The translations under genes and the position numbers were made by a program. The notes under the pieces are model-generated. The model searched no databases, was not told where the DNA came from, and saw nothing but the letters and a program-made list of their open reading frames with translations. DNA of 28,298 nt from Gammaproteobacteria bacterium (GTDB taxonomy: Bacteria > Pseudomonadota > Gammaproteobacteria > DAOWEP01), in NCBI GenBank assembly GCA_030638455.1, contig DAOWEP010000139.1, forward strand, positions 1 through 28,298, given 5' to 3'. Positions 17,406-25,783 of the stretch are shown here, in pieces; position 1 is the first letter of the stretch; every line of letters begins with the position of its first letter.

Positions 17406-17712
17406 GGATTAATGATCTCTTTTTATTTAATTCAGTCATGATCTCGGTAAACCCATTTTCGGTAAACCTGAAAATTCTGAGCTCAAATGACTGAAATTTT
17501 TAAGTGTGATTGATGAATTATTTATCCGGCTAATCATACCATAGGAATCCACGTATCACGAATAAAAAACGCGTCAGAACCGTTCTGAGGCCGTCTGATG
17601 GCAAATCGACTTAAAATCGATCAACTATTGCCATGCTCCTGCAGGGCAAAAATGACCGGTGACTTAAAGGGTAATCTCTATAGGCGGGGCAATCAGGATT
17701 AAAGGGGATTGG
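17406..17712. other. 307-nt gap between mtnA and gyrA with palindromes and a direct repeat
   Basis: No gene is seen. It must hold the gyrA promoter, but no hexamer pair is convincing. A 10-bp direct repeat TCGGTAAACC occurs at 17444-17453 and 17459-17468, 15 bp apart, 40-60 nt before gyrA. An odd-centred palindrome TCAGAAC-C-GTTCTGA lies at 17574-17588. A nested hairpin follows: ATGGCAA (17598-17604) pairs with TTGCCAT (17628-17634) around an inner ATCGA/TCGAT stem. None has a T-run, so these look more like operator or cruciform sites than terminators. Confidence 0.5.
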
Positions 17713-18780
17713 TTAACACATCAGATTAGCCATTTTTTCTGCGTCTGGTGCCTGAACGACCCCGTTCTCGGTCACGATAGCGCTAACCAGTTTTGCTGGT
17801 GTTACATCAAACACCGGGTTCCATGCCTCTGCCCCATCAGCGGCCACACGATAACCAGAAACATACAGGATTTCATCCGACTGCCTAGATTCAATTGGAA
17901 TATCATCTCCATCCATCAATGACATATCGATCGTTGAGGTTGGGGCAACTACCATAAACTGTACATCATGGTGATGCGCTGCAACTGCGGTAGTATAGGT
18001 GCCAATCTTGTTGGCAACATCCCCGTTACCGGCAATACGGTCAGACCCTACAATCACCCAGTCAATTTTCTGCTGCTTCATCAAGTGTGCACAAGCACCA
18101 TCCGCCAACAGTGTTACCGGAATATCATCCTGCAACAATTCCCAGGCTGTCAGGCGGGCGCCCTGTAACCAGGGTCTGGTTTCATCTGCATATACATGGT
18201 CAATTATACCCCTTGCATATGCGCTACGAATTACGCCCAGGGCCGTACCGTAACCTCCTGTCGCCAGTGCGCCTGCATTACAATGGGTCAGCACACTACA
18301 GCGCTCTATGCCACGATCCCTGCAATGTTGCACTATCAGATCAGCACCATATTCCCCCATTGTGCGATTTGCCTGAATGTCGTCCTCGTGAATTTTCATG
18401 GCCAGCTCTAACAATGCTGGAACCGGGTCACCGCCCTGGTATCCGTCTATAGCCTTGCGCATGTTTTCAATTGCCCAAAACAGGTTAACCGCTGTGGGTC
18501 TGGATGCCGCCAGACACTCAAGATCATTGTTAATCAACTGCGTCCAGTTTTCAGGGGATTCTGCATACCTTTTTCTGGCCGCCAATACCACACCATAGGC
18601 AGCCGTTATTCCAATGGCCGGGGCGCCTCGTACTACCATATCCTTTATTGCGTCAGCTACTGATTCAACATCATCCAGAGGCAGAAACTCGTGTCGTGCA
18701 GGCAGGATTCTCTGATCCAGTAATTCAAGTCTGTCATCCTTCCATCGGATGGCGGGTGATTGTTCAAAAAACTTTTTCAT
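17713..18780 (-). CDS. mtnA: S-methyl-5-thioribose-1-phosphate isomerase
   Basis: The 355-residue product belongs to the eIF2B-like MtnA family. It interconverts methylthioribose 1-phosphate and methylthioribulose 1-phosphate in methionine salvage. The family start [18 protein letters not shown], the [14 protein letters not shown] motif (residues 50-63), the catalytic Cys C167 in [10 protein letters not shown] and the catalytic Asp D247 in [18 protein letters not shown] are all seen. GGAAG precedes the ATG. It sits between gyrA and a response regulator, and the MTA deaminase gene lies just beyond, divergently. Together these suggest MTA to MTI to methylthioribose 1-phosphate, as in Pseudomonas. 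The later salvage genes (mtnB, mtnC, mtnD) are not in the window. Confidence 0.95.
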   Translation of the reverse strand: MKKFFEQSPAIRWKDDRLELLDQRILPARHEFLPLDDVESVADAIKDMVVRGAPAIGITAAYGVVLAARKRYAESPENWTQLINNDLECLAASRPTAVNLFWAIENMRKAIDGYQGGDPVPALLELAMKIHEDDIQANRTMGEYGADLIVQHCRDRGIERCSVLTHCNAGALATGGYGTALGVIRSAYARGIIDHVYADETRPWLQGARLTAWELLQDDIPVTLLADGACAHLMKQQKIDWVIVGSDRIAGNGDVANKIGTYTTAVAAHHHDVQFMVVAPTSTIDMSLMDGDDIPIESRQSDEILYVSGYRVAADGAEAWNPVFDVTPAKLVSAIVTENGVVQAPDAEKMANLMC

Positions 18781-18909
18781 AAGTACTTCCCGAGAATTAA
18801 TTACATCCGTGAAATATTATTTCAAACCATGAGTATACTGCAGGATGATTTACCTACTCTAATCTTGAGTGCTACAAGAAATTACGCTGAAACGAATATG
18901 AAGTCAGGA

Positions 18910-19608
18910 TTAATGAACAGTCTGGTTCAGGTTTTCCAGACGATATCCATGTTGATAAACAGCACTCAAACGCCAGCCTTCCTCCTGATTGAACTGTAAT
19001 TTGTTCCTTAGCCGACTGATATGGGTGTCCACTGTTCTGGTATTAATATCAGGACTTCTACCCCATACGGCTTCCAGAATATGTCCACGTGAAAGGATCC
19101 TCCCTGTATTCCTGAACAAAAACAAGGCCAGGTCAAACTCCTTATTTGTCATTTCAACCAGATCTCCATTCCTCGAAATAGTCTGCTGAACCGGATCCAG
19201 CACATAGGGTAGCGCTTCAAATTTTTCCTTACCTGTATTGTACCCTCCTGAACGCTTACCCAGAACCTTGATCCGTGCCATCATTTCCATCATCCTGAGT
19301 GGCTTGACCATATAATCATCCGCACCACTTTCCAGCGCATAGACAATATCTTCTTCTGATTCCCGCCCGGTAGTAAACAGGATAGGTATATGCCAATCCA
19401 GATTCTTGCGCAACCAACGCAATACCTCTATCCCGCTCATTTCCGGTAGCACCCAATCCAGAATAACCAAATCATAACTATCCCTGGTTATCTCCTTGAG
19501 TAAAGCCTTTGCGGAGGTGAAATGCTGAACGACATGACCCGACTCTTCCAGCCAAAGCTTTACCAGGTCAGCCTGATCCTGTTCATCCTCAAGTAAAACA
19601 ATCCGCAC
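18910..19608 (-). CDS. Orphan OmpR/PhoB-type response regulator
   Basis: The 232-residue product has a receiver domain (residues 1-118) with acidic pocket E7/D8, phospho-acceptor D51 (LVILDWVLPEMSG), T80 and K102 (MVKPLRMME). A winged-helix DNA-binding domain follows (about 135-227), with EFDLALFLFRNTGRILSRGHILEAVWG and the recognition helix TRTVDTHISRLRNKL. It starts at a GTG preceded by GAGGGGATTAG. All phosphorylation residues are intact, yet no histidine kinase gene lies in the window, so the partner must be elsewhere or absent. It lies 129 nt before mtnA on the same strand and is divergent from mtaD. Its targets are unknown. Confidence 0.92.
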   Translation of the reverse strand: MRIVLLEDEQDQADLVKLWLEESGHVVQHFTSAKALLKEITRDSYDLVILDWVLPEMSGIEVLRWLRKNLDWHIPILFTTGRESEEDIVYALESGADDYMVKPLRMMEMMARIKVLGKRSGGYNTGKEKFEALPYVLDPVQQTISRNGDLVEMTNKEFDLALFLFRNTGRILSRGHILEAVWGRSPDINTRTVDTHISRLRNKLQFNQEEGWRLSAVYQHGYRLENLNQTVH

Positions 19609-19703
19609 CCTAATCCCCTCAAACTATTGTGCTAATAACCTTATACTAGCTACATGTATTCAGAGTAGCAACAAAATACAAATGTATATTCAAAACTATG
19701 CGC

Positions 19704-19733
19704 TTGTTATAGATTGAAATTTTACTCTATAGA
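19704..19733 (+). promoter_or_regulatory. Candidate mtaD promoter
   Basis: TTGTTA (19704-19709) and TATAGA (19728-19733) are separated by 18 nt in the AT-rich gap between the divergent response-regulator and mtaD genes. Each hexamer matches consensus at four of six positions, so this is a modest candidate. Confidence 0.3.
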
Positions 19734-19805
19734 AGCAGCACCGTATAGTAATATACATGGTTGATATAACCAGATTTAGTAAAAAACAAGATTCGACTTT
19801 TTGAA

Positions 19806-21152
19806 GTGACCCGACCTGAAACCATGCAAGAAATTGACCACCTGATACAGGCAAGATGGATTATTCCGGTTGAACCGGAAAATACTTTACTTGAGCATCA
19901 TGCAATTGCCATCCAGGAAGGACGTATCCTGGAAATCCTCCCCCAGGAAAGCGCCAAAACAAAATATAGCGCTACCATAAACGATCAACTGGATGAACAT
20001 GTCCTGATTCCCGGCCTGATCAACACCCATACACATAGCCCTATGTCCCTGTTCCGCGGACTGGCAGATGATCTTCATCTAATGGAATGGCTAAACCAGC
20101 ATATCTGGCCTGCCGAACAGAAGTGGGTCAATGAAGAATTTGTTCATGATGGAAGTCAACTGGCCATTGCAGAAATGCTGAGAGCCGGGGTCACTCATTT
20201 TAACGACATGTACTTCTTCCCGGAAATCACTGCCCGGGTTGCTTCAAGCTGTGGAATGCGAGCAACGGTGGGTCTGATCGTGATCGAATTCCCGAGCGCA
20301 TGGGCTGGCAACGCGGACGAATATCTCAACAAGGGACTAGCGCTACATGACGAGGTTCAACACGATCCGTTAATACGAACAGCATTTGCACCCCATGCAC
20401 CGTATACGGTATCAGACGAAACATTTAATCGCATCCGCACCTATGCAGATGAATTGCAGGATCCGATCCCGATACATATACATTTACATGAAACAAAGGA
20501 TGAGATTGAACAAAGCATAAAGGAATATGGGATACGACCAATTGAAAGACTCGATAAATTAGGCCTGCTATCCCCTTCACTGCTGGCCGTTCATATGACC
20601 CAATTAACAGAAGATGAAATCTCCCTGGTAGCAGAAAATGGTGTGCAGGTACTCCACTGCCCCGAATCCAATCTTAAACTCGCCAGTGGTTTTTGCCCGG
20701 TTGATAAACTGACTCAAAAAGGCATCAACGTAAGTCTTGGCACAGATGGTGCCGCCAGTAACAATGATCTGGATATTCTGGGTGAGATGCGTACTGCCGC
20801 AATGCTGGCCAAGGCCGTCGCCGAAGATGCCGCAGCTATACCTGCTGAGCAGGCACTTCGCATGGCCACCCTTAACGGTGCCCGCGCACTGGCAATAGAT
20901 GATGAAACAGGCAGTCTGAAGCCTGGAAAAGCGGCAGATATAACGGCTATTAAATTAAATGGACTGGAATCACAGCCCCTCTACCATCCAGTCTCTCAAC
21001 TGGTTTATGCAACTGGCAGAAATCAGGTGACGGATGTCTGGATTAATGGAAAGCATGTTCTTAACCAACGTCGTCTCACCACAATGGATGAACAGGATAT
21101 TCTGGAGAAAACCCGGCGCTGGCGTGATAGAATCATGAGTTCCGACTCATAA
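19806..21152 (+). CDS. mtaD: 5'-methylthioadenosine / S-adenosylhomocysteine deaminase
   Basis: The 448-residue metal-dependent hydrolase belongs to the amidohydrolase superfamily (TRZ/ATZ group). It shows the metal ligands NTHTHSPMSLFRG (H75, H77), HAPYTVSD, the HIHLHET histidines and the catalytic Asp in LGTDGAASNNDLD. Close similarity to the Pseudomonas MTA deaminase along the whole length, including HCPESNLKLASGFCPV, supports deamination of methylthioadenosine to methylthioinosine. SAH may be a second substrate. The start is GTG (19806) or ATG (19824); neither has a good ribosome site, and conservation does not decide. It heads the plus-strand run mtaD-ubiG-phosphatase, the order also seen in Pseudomonas, and pairs by function with mtnA. 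Confidence 0.93.
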   Translation: MTRPETMQEIDHLIQARWIIPVEPENTLLEHHAIAIQEGRILEILPQESAKTKYSATINDQLDEHVLIPGLINTHTHSPMSLFRGLADDLHLMEWLNQHIWPAEQKWVNEEFVHDGSQLAIAEMLRAGVTHFNDMYFFPEITARVASSCGMRATVGLIVIEFPSAWAGNADEYLNKGLALHDEVQHDPLIRTAFAPHAPYTVSDETFNRIRTYADELQDPIPIHIHLHETKDEIEQSIKEYGIRPIERLDKLGLLSPSLLAVHMTQLTEDEISLVAENGVQVLHCPESNLKLASGFCPVDKLTQKGINVSLGTDGAASNNDLDILGEMRTAAMLAKAVAEDAAAIPAEQALRMATLNGARALAIDDETGSLKPGKAADITAIKLNGLESQPLYHPVSQLVYATGRNQVTDVWINGKHVLNQRRLTTMDEQDILEKTRRWRDRIMSSDS

Positions 21153-21185
21153 CATAACAAGCATTACCCTATCCCTATTTTGACA

Positions 21186-21896
21186 ATGACAGCTCAAACA
21201 CAAAATGTTGACCCGCAGGAAATAGCCAAATTCGAGGAACTCGCATCAAGATGGTGGGACCCTGGAAGTGAATTCAAACCCCTGCATGACATTAACCCAC
21301 TTCGACTGGATTACATTGATAACTGTGCGGAACTGGTTGATAAAAAGGTACTGGATGTCGGGTGTGGCGGTGGAATATTGGCCGAAAGCATGGCTCTGCG
21401 AGGAGCACAAGTCACCGGCATTGATATGGGTAGTACACCACTGTCGGTAGCACGCATGCATTTGCATGAATCAGGTGCAGATGTTGATTACCGACAAATT
21501 ACCGCAGAAGACATGGCTAAGGAACAGGCCGGCTCATTTGATATTATAACCTGCATGGAAATGCTCGAGCATGTGCCTGATCCTTCCTCTATTGTTCAGG
21601 CTTGCAGTCAGCTCATTAAACCAGGTGGACATGTATTTTTTTCCACGCTAAACAGAAATCCAAAATCCTACCTGCTTGCAGTTCTTGGTGCTGAATATCT
21701 GTTAAATCTCTTACCCAAAGGTACGCATGATTACCAGAAATTTATCCGGCCATCGGAACTGGAGGCATGGTCCAGAAAGGCGGGGCTGTCATTTAATGAA
21801 ATTGTAGGCATGACATATAATCCATTCACACGAACCTACCGCATAAGTGAGGATACTGACGTTAACTATATTGTACATGCTCAGCGTAGCTCATAG
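21186..21896 (+). CDS. ubiG: Ubiquinone biosynthesis O-methyltransferase
   Basis: This 236-residue SAM-dependent class-I methyltransferase does both O-methylations in ubiquinone synthesis. The start region [33 protein letters not shown] is the UbiG signature. Motif I is [16 protein letters not shown], and [13 protein letters not shown] and the late [12 protein letters not shown] segment (linked to membrane-lipid contact in the family) follow. The ATG at 21186 is taken as the start. A TTG two codons upstream is possible, and no Shine-Dalgarno is seen before either. It follows mtaD by 33 nt. A three-copy 14-bp tandem repeat starts immediately after its stop codon. Confidence 0.96.
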   Translation: MTAQTQNVDPQEIAKFEELASRWWDPGSEFKPLHDINPLRLDYIDNCAELVDKKVLDVGCGGGILAESMALRGAQVTGIDMGSTPLSVARMHLHESGADVDYRQITAEDMAKEQAGSFDIITCMEMLEHVPDPSSIVQACSQLIKPGGHVFFSTLNRNPKSYLLAVLGAEYLLNLLPKGTHDYQKFIRPSELEAWSRKAGLSFNEIVGMTYNPFTRTYRISEDTDVNYIVHAQRSS

Positions 21897-21938
21897 CAGA
21901 TAGTTCGTAACAGACAGCTCGTAAAAGACAGTTCACAA
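21897..21938. repeat. Three 14-bp tandem repeats after ubiG
   Basis: Three adjacent units, CAGATAGTTCGTAA, CAGACAGCTCGTAA and AAGACAGTTCACAA, begin at the base after the ubiG stop. The last bases of ubiG (GTAGCTCATAG) look like a degenerate fourth unit, so the array may have grown out of the gene end. It fills most of the 60-nt gap to the phosphatase gene. Confidence 0.85.
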
Positions 21939-21956
21939 CAAAAAACATCAAGGCAA

Positions 21957-22649
21957 ATGACAAACCCGGCACCTTCCAGATCACCAACCAAAATACGCAC
22001 TATCCTCTTTGATCTGGATGGAACACTTCTGGACACCGCACCTGATCTTGCCTATGCGCTGAACCAGGTGCTTGAGAAAAATGATTGCAACCCCTTACCA
22101 TTCACAAACATACGCCCTGCCGCATCCCATGGTACTATTGCATTGATACGAACAGGTTTTGGAATAGAACCGGACGATGAAATGTTTGAAGTATATCGAC
22201 AACAGTTACTGGATATCTACCGAAACAACCTTTCCCGTGAAACCCGTCTATTCCCGGGTATGGCAGAACTGCTTTGCGAAATTGAGCAACGCGATATGAA
22301 CTGGGGTATCGTTACCAACAAACCAGGATTTCTTACAGAACCATTACTGGAAGAACTTGGACTGATTGATCGACCGGCTTGCATTGTAAGCGGTGACAGT
22401 ACACCACAACGTAAACCCGACCCAGCGCCCATGCTACATGCCTGTCAACTTGCTGGCAGCGAGGCAAGCCAATGTCTGTATGTAGGTGATGCACAACGGG
22501 ATATTGAAGCCGGGAAAAATGCAAACATGAAAACACTGGTTGCCTTGTACGGGTACATTGCCGAGCATGATAAACCACTGGAATGGGGAGCAGATAGCGC
22601 CATATCACACCCTAATGAGGTTCTTGACTGGGTTGACCGGTCAGGATAA
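21957..22649 (+). CDS. HAD phosphatase, phosphoglycolate phosphatase-like; probable MupP
   Basis: The 230-residue product belongs to the haloacid dehalogenase superfamily. Motif I is ILFDLDGTLLDTAPDL (D19, D21), motif II lies at about VTNKPGF, and the Lys and acidic motifs follow in KPDPAPM and VGDAQRDIEAG. By sequence it fits phosphoglycolate phosphatase (Gph). By position, directly after ubiG and mtaD, it matches the Pseudomonas gene for N-acetylmuramic acid 6-phosphate phosphatase (MupP), which acts in peptidoglycan recycling before MurU. Context favours MupP, but the motifs alone cannot tell the two substrates apart. AAGG lies 3 nt before the ATG. Confidence 0.88.
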   Translation: MTNPAPSRSPTKIRTILFDLDGTLLDTAPDLAYALNQVLEKNDCNPLPFTNIRPAASHGTIALIRTGFGIEPDDEMFEVYRQQLLDIYRNNLSRETRLFPGMAELLCEIEQRDMNWGIVTNKPGFLTEPLLEELGLIDRPACIVSGDSTPQRKPDPAPMLHACQLAGSEASQCLYVGDAQRDIEAGKNANMKTLVALYGYIAEHDKPLEWGADSAISHPNEVLDWVDRSG

Positions 22650-22672
22650 GGCAAAAATCAGGTTATTAAATA

Positions 22673-23959
22673 ATGTCAGAAACTAGCTATATCTTGCTAT
22701 TTATCATTACCCCACTAGCCCTGATCCTTGGTTGGGCCATTGGACACCTGCGAGCACAAAAAAATATTCATAGCCTAAAAGAAAAAAATACCGAGTTAAA
22801 AACAACCCTGGAACTTGAAAGACAAGCATCTGAAGAGAAACTTGCCTTGCAGCTTTCATCACAAGAAAAGGCCCGTGAAGAACTTTCCAGTGCATTTCAT
22901 TCACTATCCAATGAAGCATTAAAACATAACAATGAAACCTTCCTGAAGCTGGCACAGGAAAACCTGAAACAATTTCAGATCAAGGCACAGGGAGACCTTG
23001 AACAACGGGAAAAATCGGTCGAAAACATGATAAAACCGATCCGAGAGGCATTGGAAAAAACGGAAAAACAGATACACCAGGTAGAGAAGGATCGCAAGGA
23101 GGCCTATGGCACCCTGACACAACACCTGGAAACCATGGCCCAGACACAACAGTTATTACATGGTGAAACAAGAAACCTGGTCCAGGCATTGCGTCGCCCT
23201 GAAGTTCGTGGCCAATGGGGTGAATTAACACTCAAACGCCTGGCTGAACTGGCCGGCATGGTTGAACATTGTGATTTCTACGAACAGGAACATACACAAA
23301 CGGAAACAGGTGGCATGCGCCCGGATATGATTGTACGTATGCCGGACGGACGAGAAATTATCGTTGACGTTAAAACACCACTGGATGCTTACCTGAATGC
23401 TGTTGAAGCCAGTGATGACACAACTCGCGACAAGGAACTGGAGCGCCATGCGCGCAATGTACGGGAACGTATTAAAGAACTTTCAGCAAAAGCCTACTGG
23501 AGCCAGTTCAAGAACGCTCCTGATTTTGTTGTACTATTTATCCCCGGCGATCAATTCCTTTCTGCTGCACTGGAAAGAGACCGAGGACTGCTCGAGGATG
23601 CGCTTCAGCAAAAGGTAATTCTGGCCACACCCACCAGTTTTGTTGCGTTGTTACGCGCAGTGGCCTATGGCTGGAGACAGGAAACACTTGCAGAAAATGC
23701 AGACAAAATTCGAGACCTTGGTATTGAACTGTATACCCGCATGGCCACTTTTACAGAACACCTTGCGAAAGTAGGCAAAAGCCTGGACAACAGTATGGAG
23801 CACTACAACAAGGCAGTAGGTTCATTTGAACGACAGATTATGCCCAGCGCAAGAAGATTCGAAGAACTTGGCATTCAGTCACGTAAATCAATAGGACACC
23901 TTGAACCACTTGATAAATCTGTTCGTAAAATAGAAACCGAACAAACTCCCCCGAAATAA
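22673..23959 (+). CDS. rmuC: DNA recombination protein RmuC
   Basis: The 428-residue product has an N-terminal transmembrane helix (residues 7-24). A long charged coiled coil follows (about 28-165, rich in E, K and Q). The conserved RmuC domain (about 168-390) starts LRRPEVRGQWGELTLKRL. A PD-(D/E)xK-nuclease-like core is visible: E184, RPDMIV (D218) and IIVDVK (D232, K234). RmuC limits inversion and rearrangement at short inverted repeats; its exact activity is little known. It follows the phosphatase by 23 nt and stops only 3 nt before hpnC, so it is probably translated with the squalene genes, an unusual pairing. Confidence 0.93.
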   Translation: MSETSYILLFIITPLALILGWAIGHLRAQKNIHSLKEKNTELKTTLELERQASEEKLALQLSSQEKAREELSSAFHSLSNEALKHNNETFLKLAQENLKQFQIKAQGDLEQREKSVENMIKPIREALEKTEKQIHQVEKDRKEAYGTLTQHLETMAQTQQLLHGETRNLVQALRRPEVRGQWGELTLKRLAELAGMVEHCDFYEQEHTQTETGGMRPDMIVRMPDGREIIVDVKTPLDAYLNAVEASDDTTRDKELERHARNVRERIKELSAKAYWSQFKNAPDFVVLFIPGDQFLSAALERDRGLLEDALQQKVILATPTSFVALLRAVAYGWRQETLAENADKIRDLGIELYTRMATFTEHLAKVGKSLDNSMEHYNKAVGSFERQIMPSARRFEELGIQSRKSIGHLEPLDKSVRKIETEQTPPK

Positions 23960-23962
23960 TCT

Positions 23963-24847
23963 ATGAACACCCAGAATGTTGAACAGGCATACCAGTATTG
24001 CCTGAATATGGCGAAAACCCATTATGAAAACTTCCCGGTCGCCTCCAGGTTGTTACCAGAACATATCCGCAAACCTGTAAGTGTTATCTATGCCTATGCA
24101 AGGACAGCAGATGATTATGCAGACGAGGGAGATATGAATGATGCAGACCGTATTAATCTCCTTGACCAAATGGGAGATAACATACACTCGATCTATTCGG
24201 GCGAAGCCCCAAAAGAAACATTATATATAGCTATCGCAGATGTGATCAAAAATCATAAGCTGCCCCGCGAACCCTTTCTGGATCTGCTTACTGCATTCAA
24301 AATGGATATCACTATCAAGCGCTACAAGAACTTTAGTGAAATCAAAAACTATTGTCGTTATTCTGCAAATCCGGTTGGCCGACTTTTACTGCATCTTTAC
24401 CAACAGGCAACAATCGAAAACCTTGCATACTCAGATGCAGTATGCAGCGCCTTACAACTAATCAACTTCTTGCAGGACATTATGCAGGACTACCATGAAA
24501 ACAACAGGATCTATCTTCCGCTGGATGAAATGGAACAATACGGCATCACTGAAGAAGATATAAAGAATTCCAGGAACAGTCATGAGATGCGTAACCTTAT
24601 CGACAGCCAGATACACCGAGCTGAGACAATGTTGCGGTCCGGAATGCCGCTAGGGAAAATACTAAAAGGCAGAATCGGCCTGGAATTACGTACAATTACC
24701 CTTGGTGGATTGCGCATACTACAAAAACTAGAAAAAAACAGGGAAGATGTGTACACCAGACCGCGTCTGAACAAACTCGACTGGATATGGATCATTTCGC
24801 ATGTAATACTCAATAATCAACAACCTGTTACTAAAGCTACCGCCTGA
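23963..24847 (+). CDS. hpnC: Hydroxysqualene synthase HpnC
   Basis: This is a 294-residue squalene/phytoene-synthase-fold protein. The start AYQYCLNMAKTHYENFPVASRLLP and the first Asp-rich motif DDYADE (D50, D51, D54) are typical of HpnC. The second motif is LQDIMQDYHENNRIYLP (D172, D176). Family knowledge: HpnC turns presqualene diphosphate into hydroxysqualene, the middle step of the HpnD-HpnC-HpnE route to squalene. It starts 3 nt after the rmuC stop with no clear Shine-Dalgarno, so coupling is likely. Its stop codon lies inside the first unit of a 14-bp tandem repeat. HpnD and HpnE follow. Confidence 0.92.
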   Translation: MNTQNVEQAYQYCLNMAKTHYENFPVASRLLPEHIRKPVSVIYAYARTADDYADEGDMNDADRINLLDQMGDNIHSIYSGEAPKETLYIAIADVIKNHKLPREPFLDLLTAFKMDITIKRYKNFSEIKNYCRYSANPVGRLLLHLYQQATIENLAYSDAVCSALQLINFLQDIMQDYHENNRIYLPLDEMEQYGITEEDIKNSRNSHEMRNLIDSQIHRAETMLRSGMPLGKILKGRIGLELRTITLGGLRILQKLEKNREDVYTRPRLNKLDWIWIISHVILNNQQPVTKATA

Positions 24848-24884
24848 TTCTACAATCCTGATTTTACAACCCTGATTCTACAAT
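24843..24884. repeat. Three 14-bp tandem repeats at the hpnC-hpnD junction
   Basis: Units CCTGATTCTACAAT, CCTGATTTTACAAC and CCTGATTCTACAAT follow each other without gaps. Units 1 and 3 are identical and unit 2 differs at two bases. The first contains the hpnC stop TGA, and the array fills nearly all of the 46-nt gap before hpnD. The sequence is unrelated to the repeat after ubiG, but unit length and copy number are the same. Confidence 0.88.
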
Positions 24885-24893
24885 CAAAAGCAA

Positions 24894-25769
24894 ATGACCC
24901 CCGAAGAATATTGCCAGAACAAGACCGCCAAAAGTGGCTCCAGTTTTTACTATAGCTTTCTGTTTCTCCCTCCTGAACAACGCATGGCGATAACAGCTTT
25001 ATATGCATTCTGTAGAGAGGTAGATGACGTCGTCGATGAATGCAACGAACCAGAAATAGCCATCAATAAACTGGCGTGGTGGCGCAATGAAATTAACAAC
25101 CTGTTTAACGGACAACCACAACACCCCGTAACACAGGCACTGGAGCCACATATTCAAACGTTCAATCTTCCCCAGGAATACTTTCAGGAGATTATTGATG
25201 GCATGGAAATGGATTTAACCATATCCTGCTACCCGACATTCAAGGACCTTTCCCTGTACTGTTACCGGGTTGCCAGTGTTGTTGGGCTATTATCGGTAGA
25301 GATTTTTGGTTATGAGGACAGAAATACAATCAAGTATGCTCACAATTTGGGCATGGCTTTTCAGTTAACTAACATTCTGCGAGATATTCGTGAAGACATG
25401 ATGCGTGGCCGAGTTTATATGCCCGAAGACGACATGAACACTTTTGGAGTGAACATCCATGACTTAAAGAATCCGGCAACCAATAAACAACTCCAGGACC
25501 TATTACGCTTCCAGATAGAACGCGCACGCGGATACTACCAGAAGGCATTTGAGTACCTGCCTGATAGTGATCGTTACAAACAACGGTGCGGTATTATCAT
25601 GGCAGAAATCTATCTTAAATTACTGGATGAAATTGAGAATGATGGCTGCCGTGTACTGGAGCATCGCATACGGCTTACCCCTGTCAGAAAACTATGGATT
25701 GCATGGAAAACAGCCAGACGTGAAAAGCGATACAATAAAAAGAAACAACAAACCATCCATGCTCAATAA
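24894..25769 (+). CDS. hpnD: Presqualene diphosphate synthase HpnD
   Basis: The 291-residue member of the squalene/phytoene synthase family condenses two farnesyl diphosphates to presqualene diphosphate. The start TPEEYCQNKTAKSGSSFYYSF is the HpnD pattern. The Asp-rich motifs REVDDVVDE (D44, D45, D48) and NILRDIREDMMRGRVYMP (R163, D164, D168) bind the diphosphates through magnesium. The C-terminus is strongly basic (KTARREKRYNKKKQQ), which may help membrane contact. It lies between hpnC and hpnE with the standard order. Only a poor ribosome site (AAAAG) is seen before the ATG. Confidence 0.94.
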   Translation: MTPEEYCQNKTAKSGSSFYYSFLFLPPEQRMAITALYAFCREVDDVVDECNEPEIAINKLAWWRNEINNLFNGQPQHPVTQALEPHIQTFNLPQEYFQEIIDGMEMDLTISCYPTFKDLSLYCYRVASVVGLLSVEIFGYEDRNTIKYAHNLGMAFQLTNILRDIREDMMRGRVYMPEDDMNTFGVNIHDLKNPATNKQLQDLLRFQIERARGYYQKAFEYLPDSDRYKQRCGIIMAEIYLKLLDEIENDGCRVLEHRIRLTPVRKLWIAWKTARREKRYNKKKQQTIHAQ

Positions 25770-25783
25770 TCATCCCTACCTAC

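Noticed and set aside
21897..21938. CRISPR-like array
   Set aside because: The units are 14 bp and adjacent with no spacers, so it is a plain tandem repeat; the same holds for 24843-24884.
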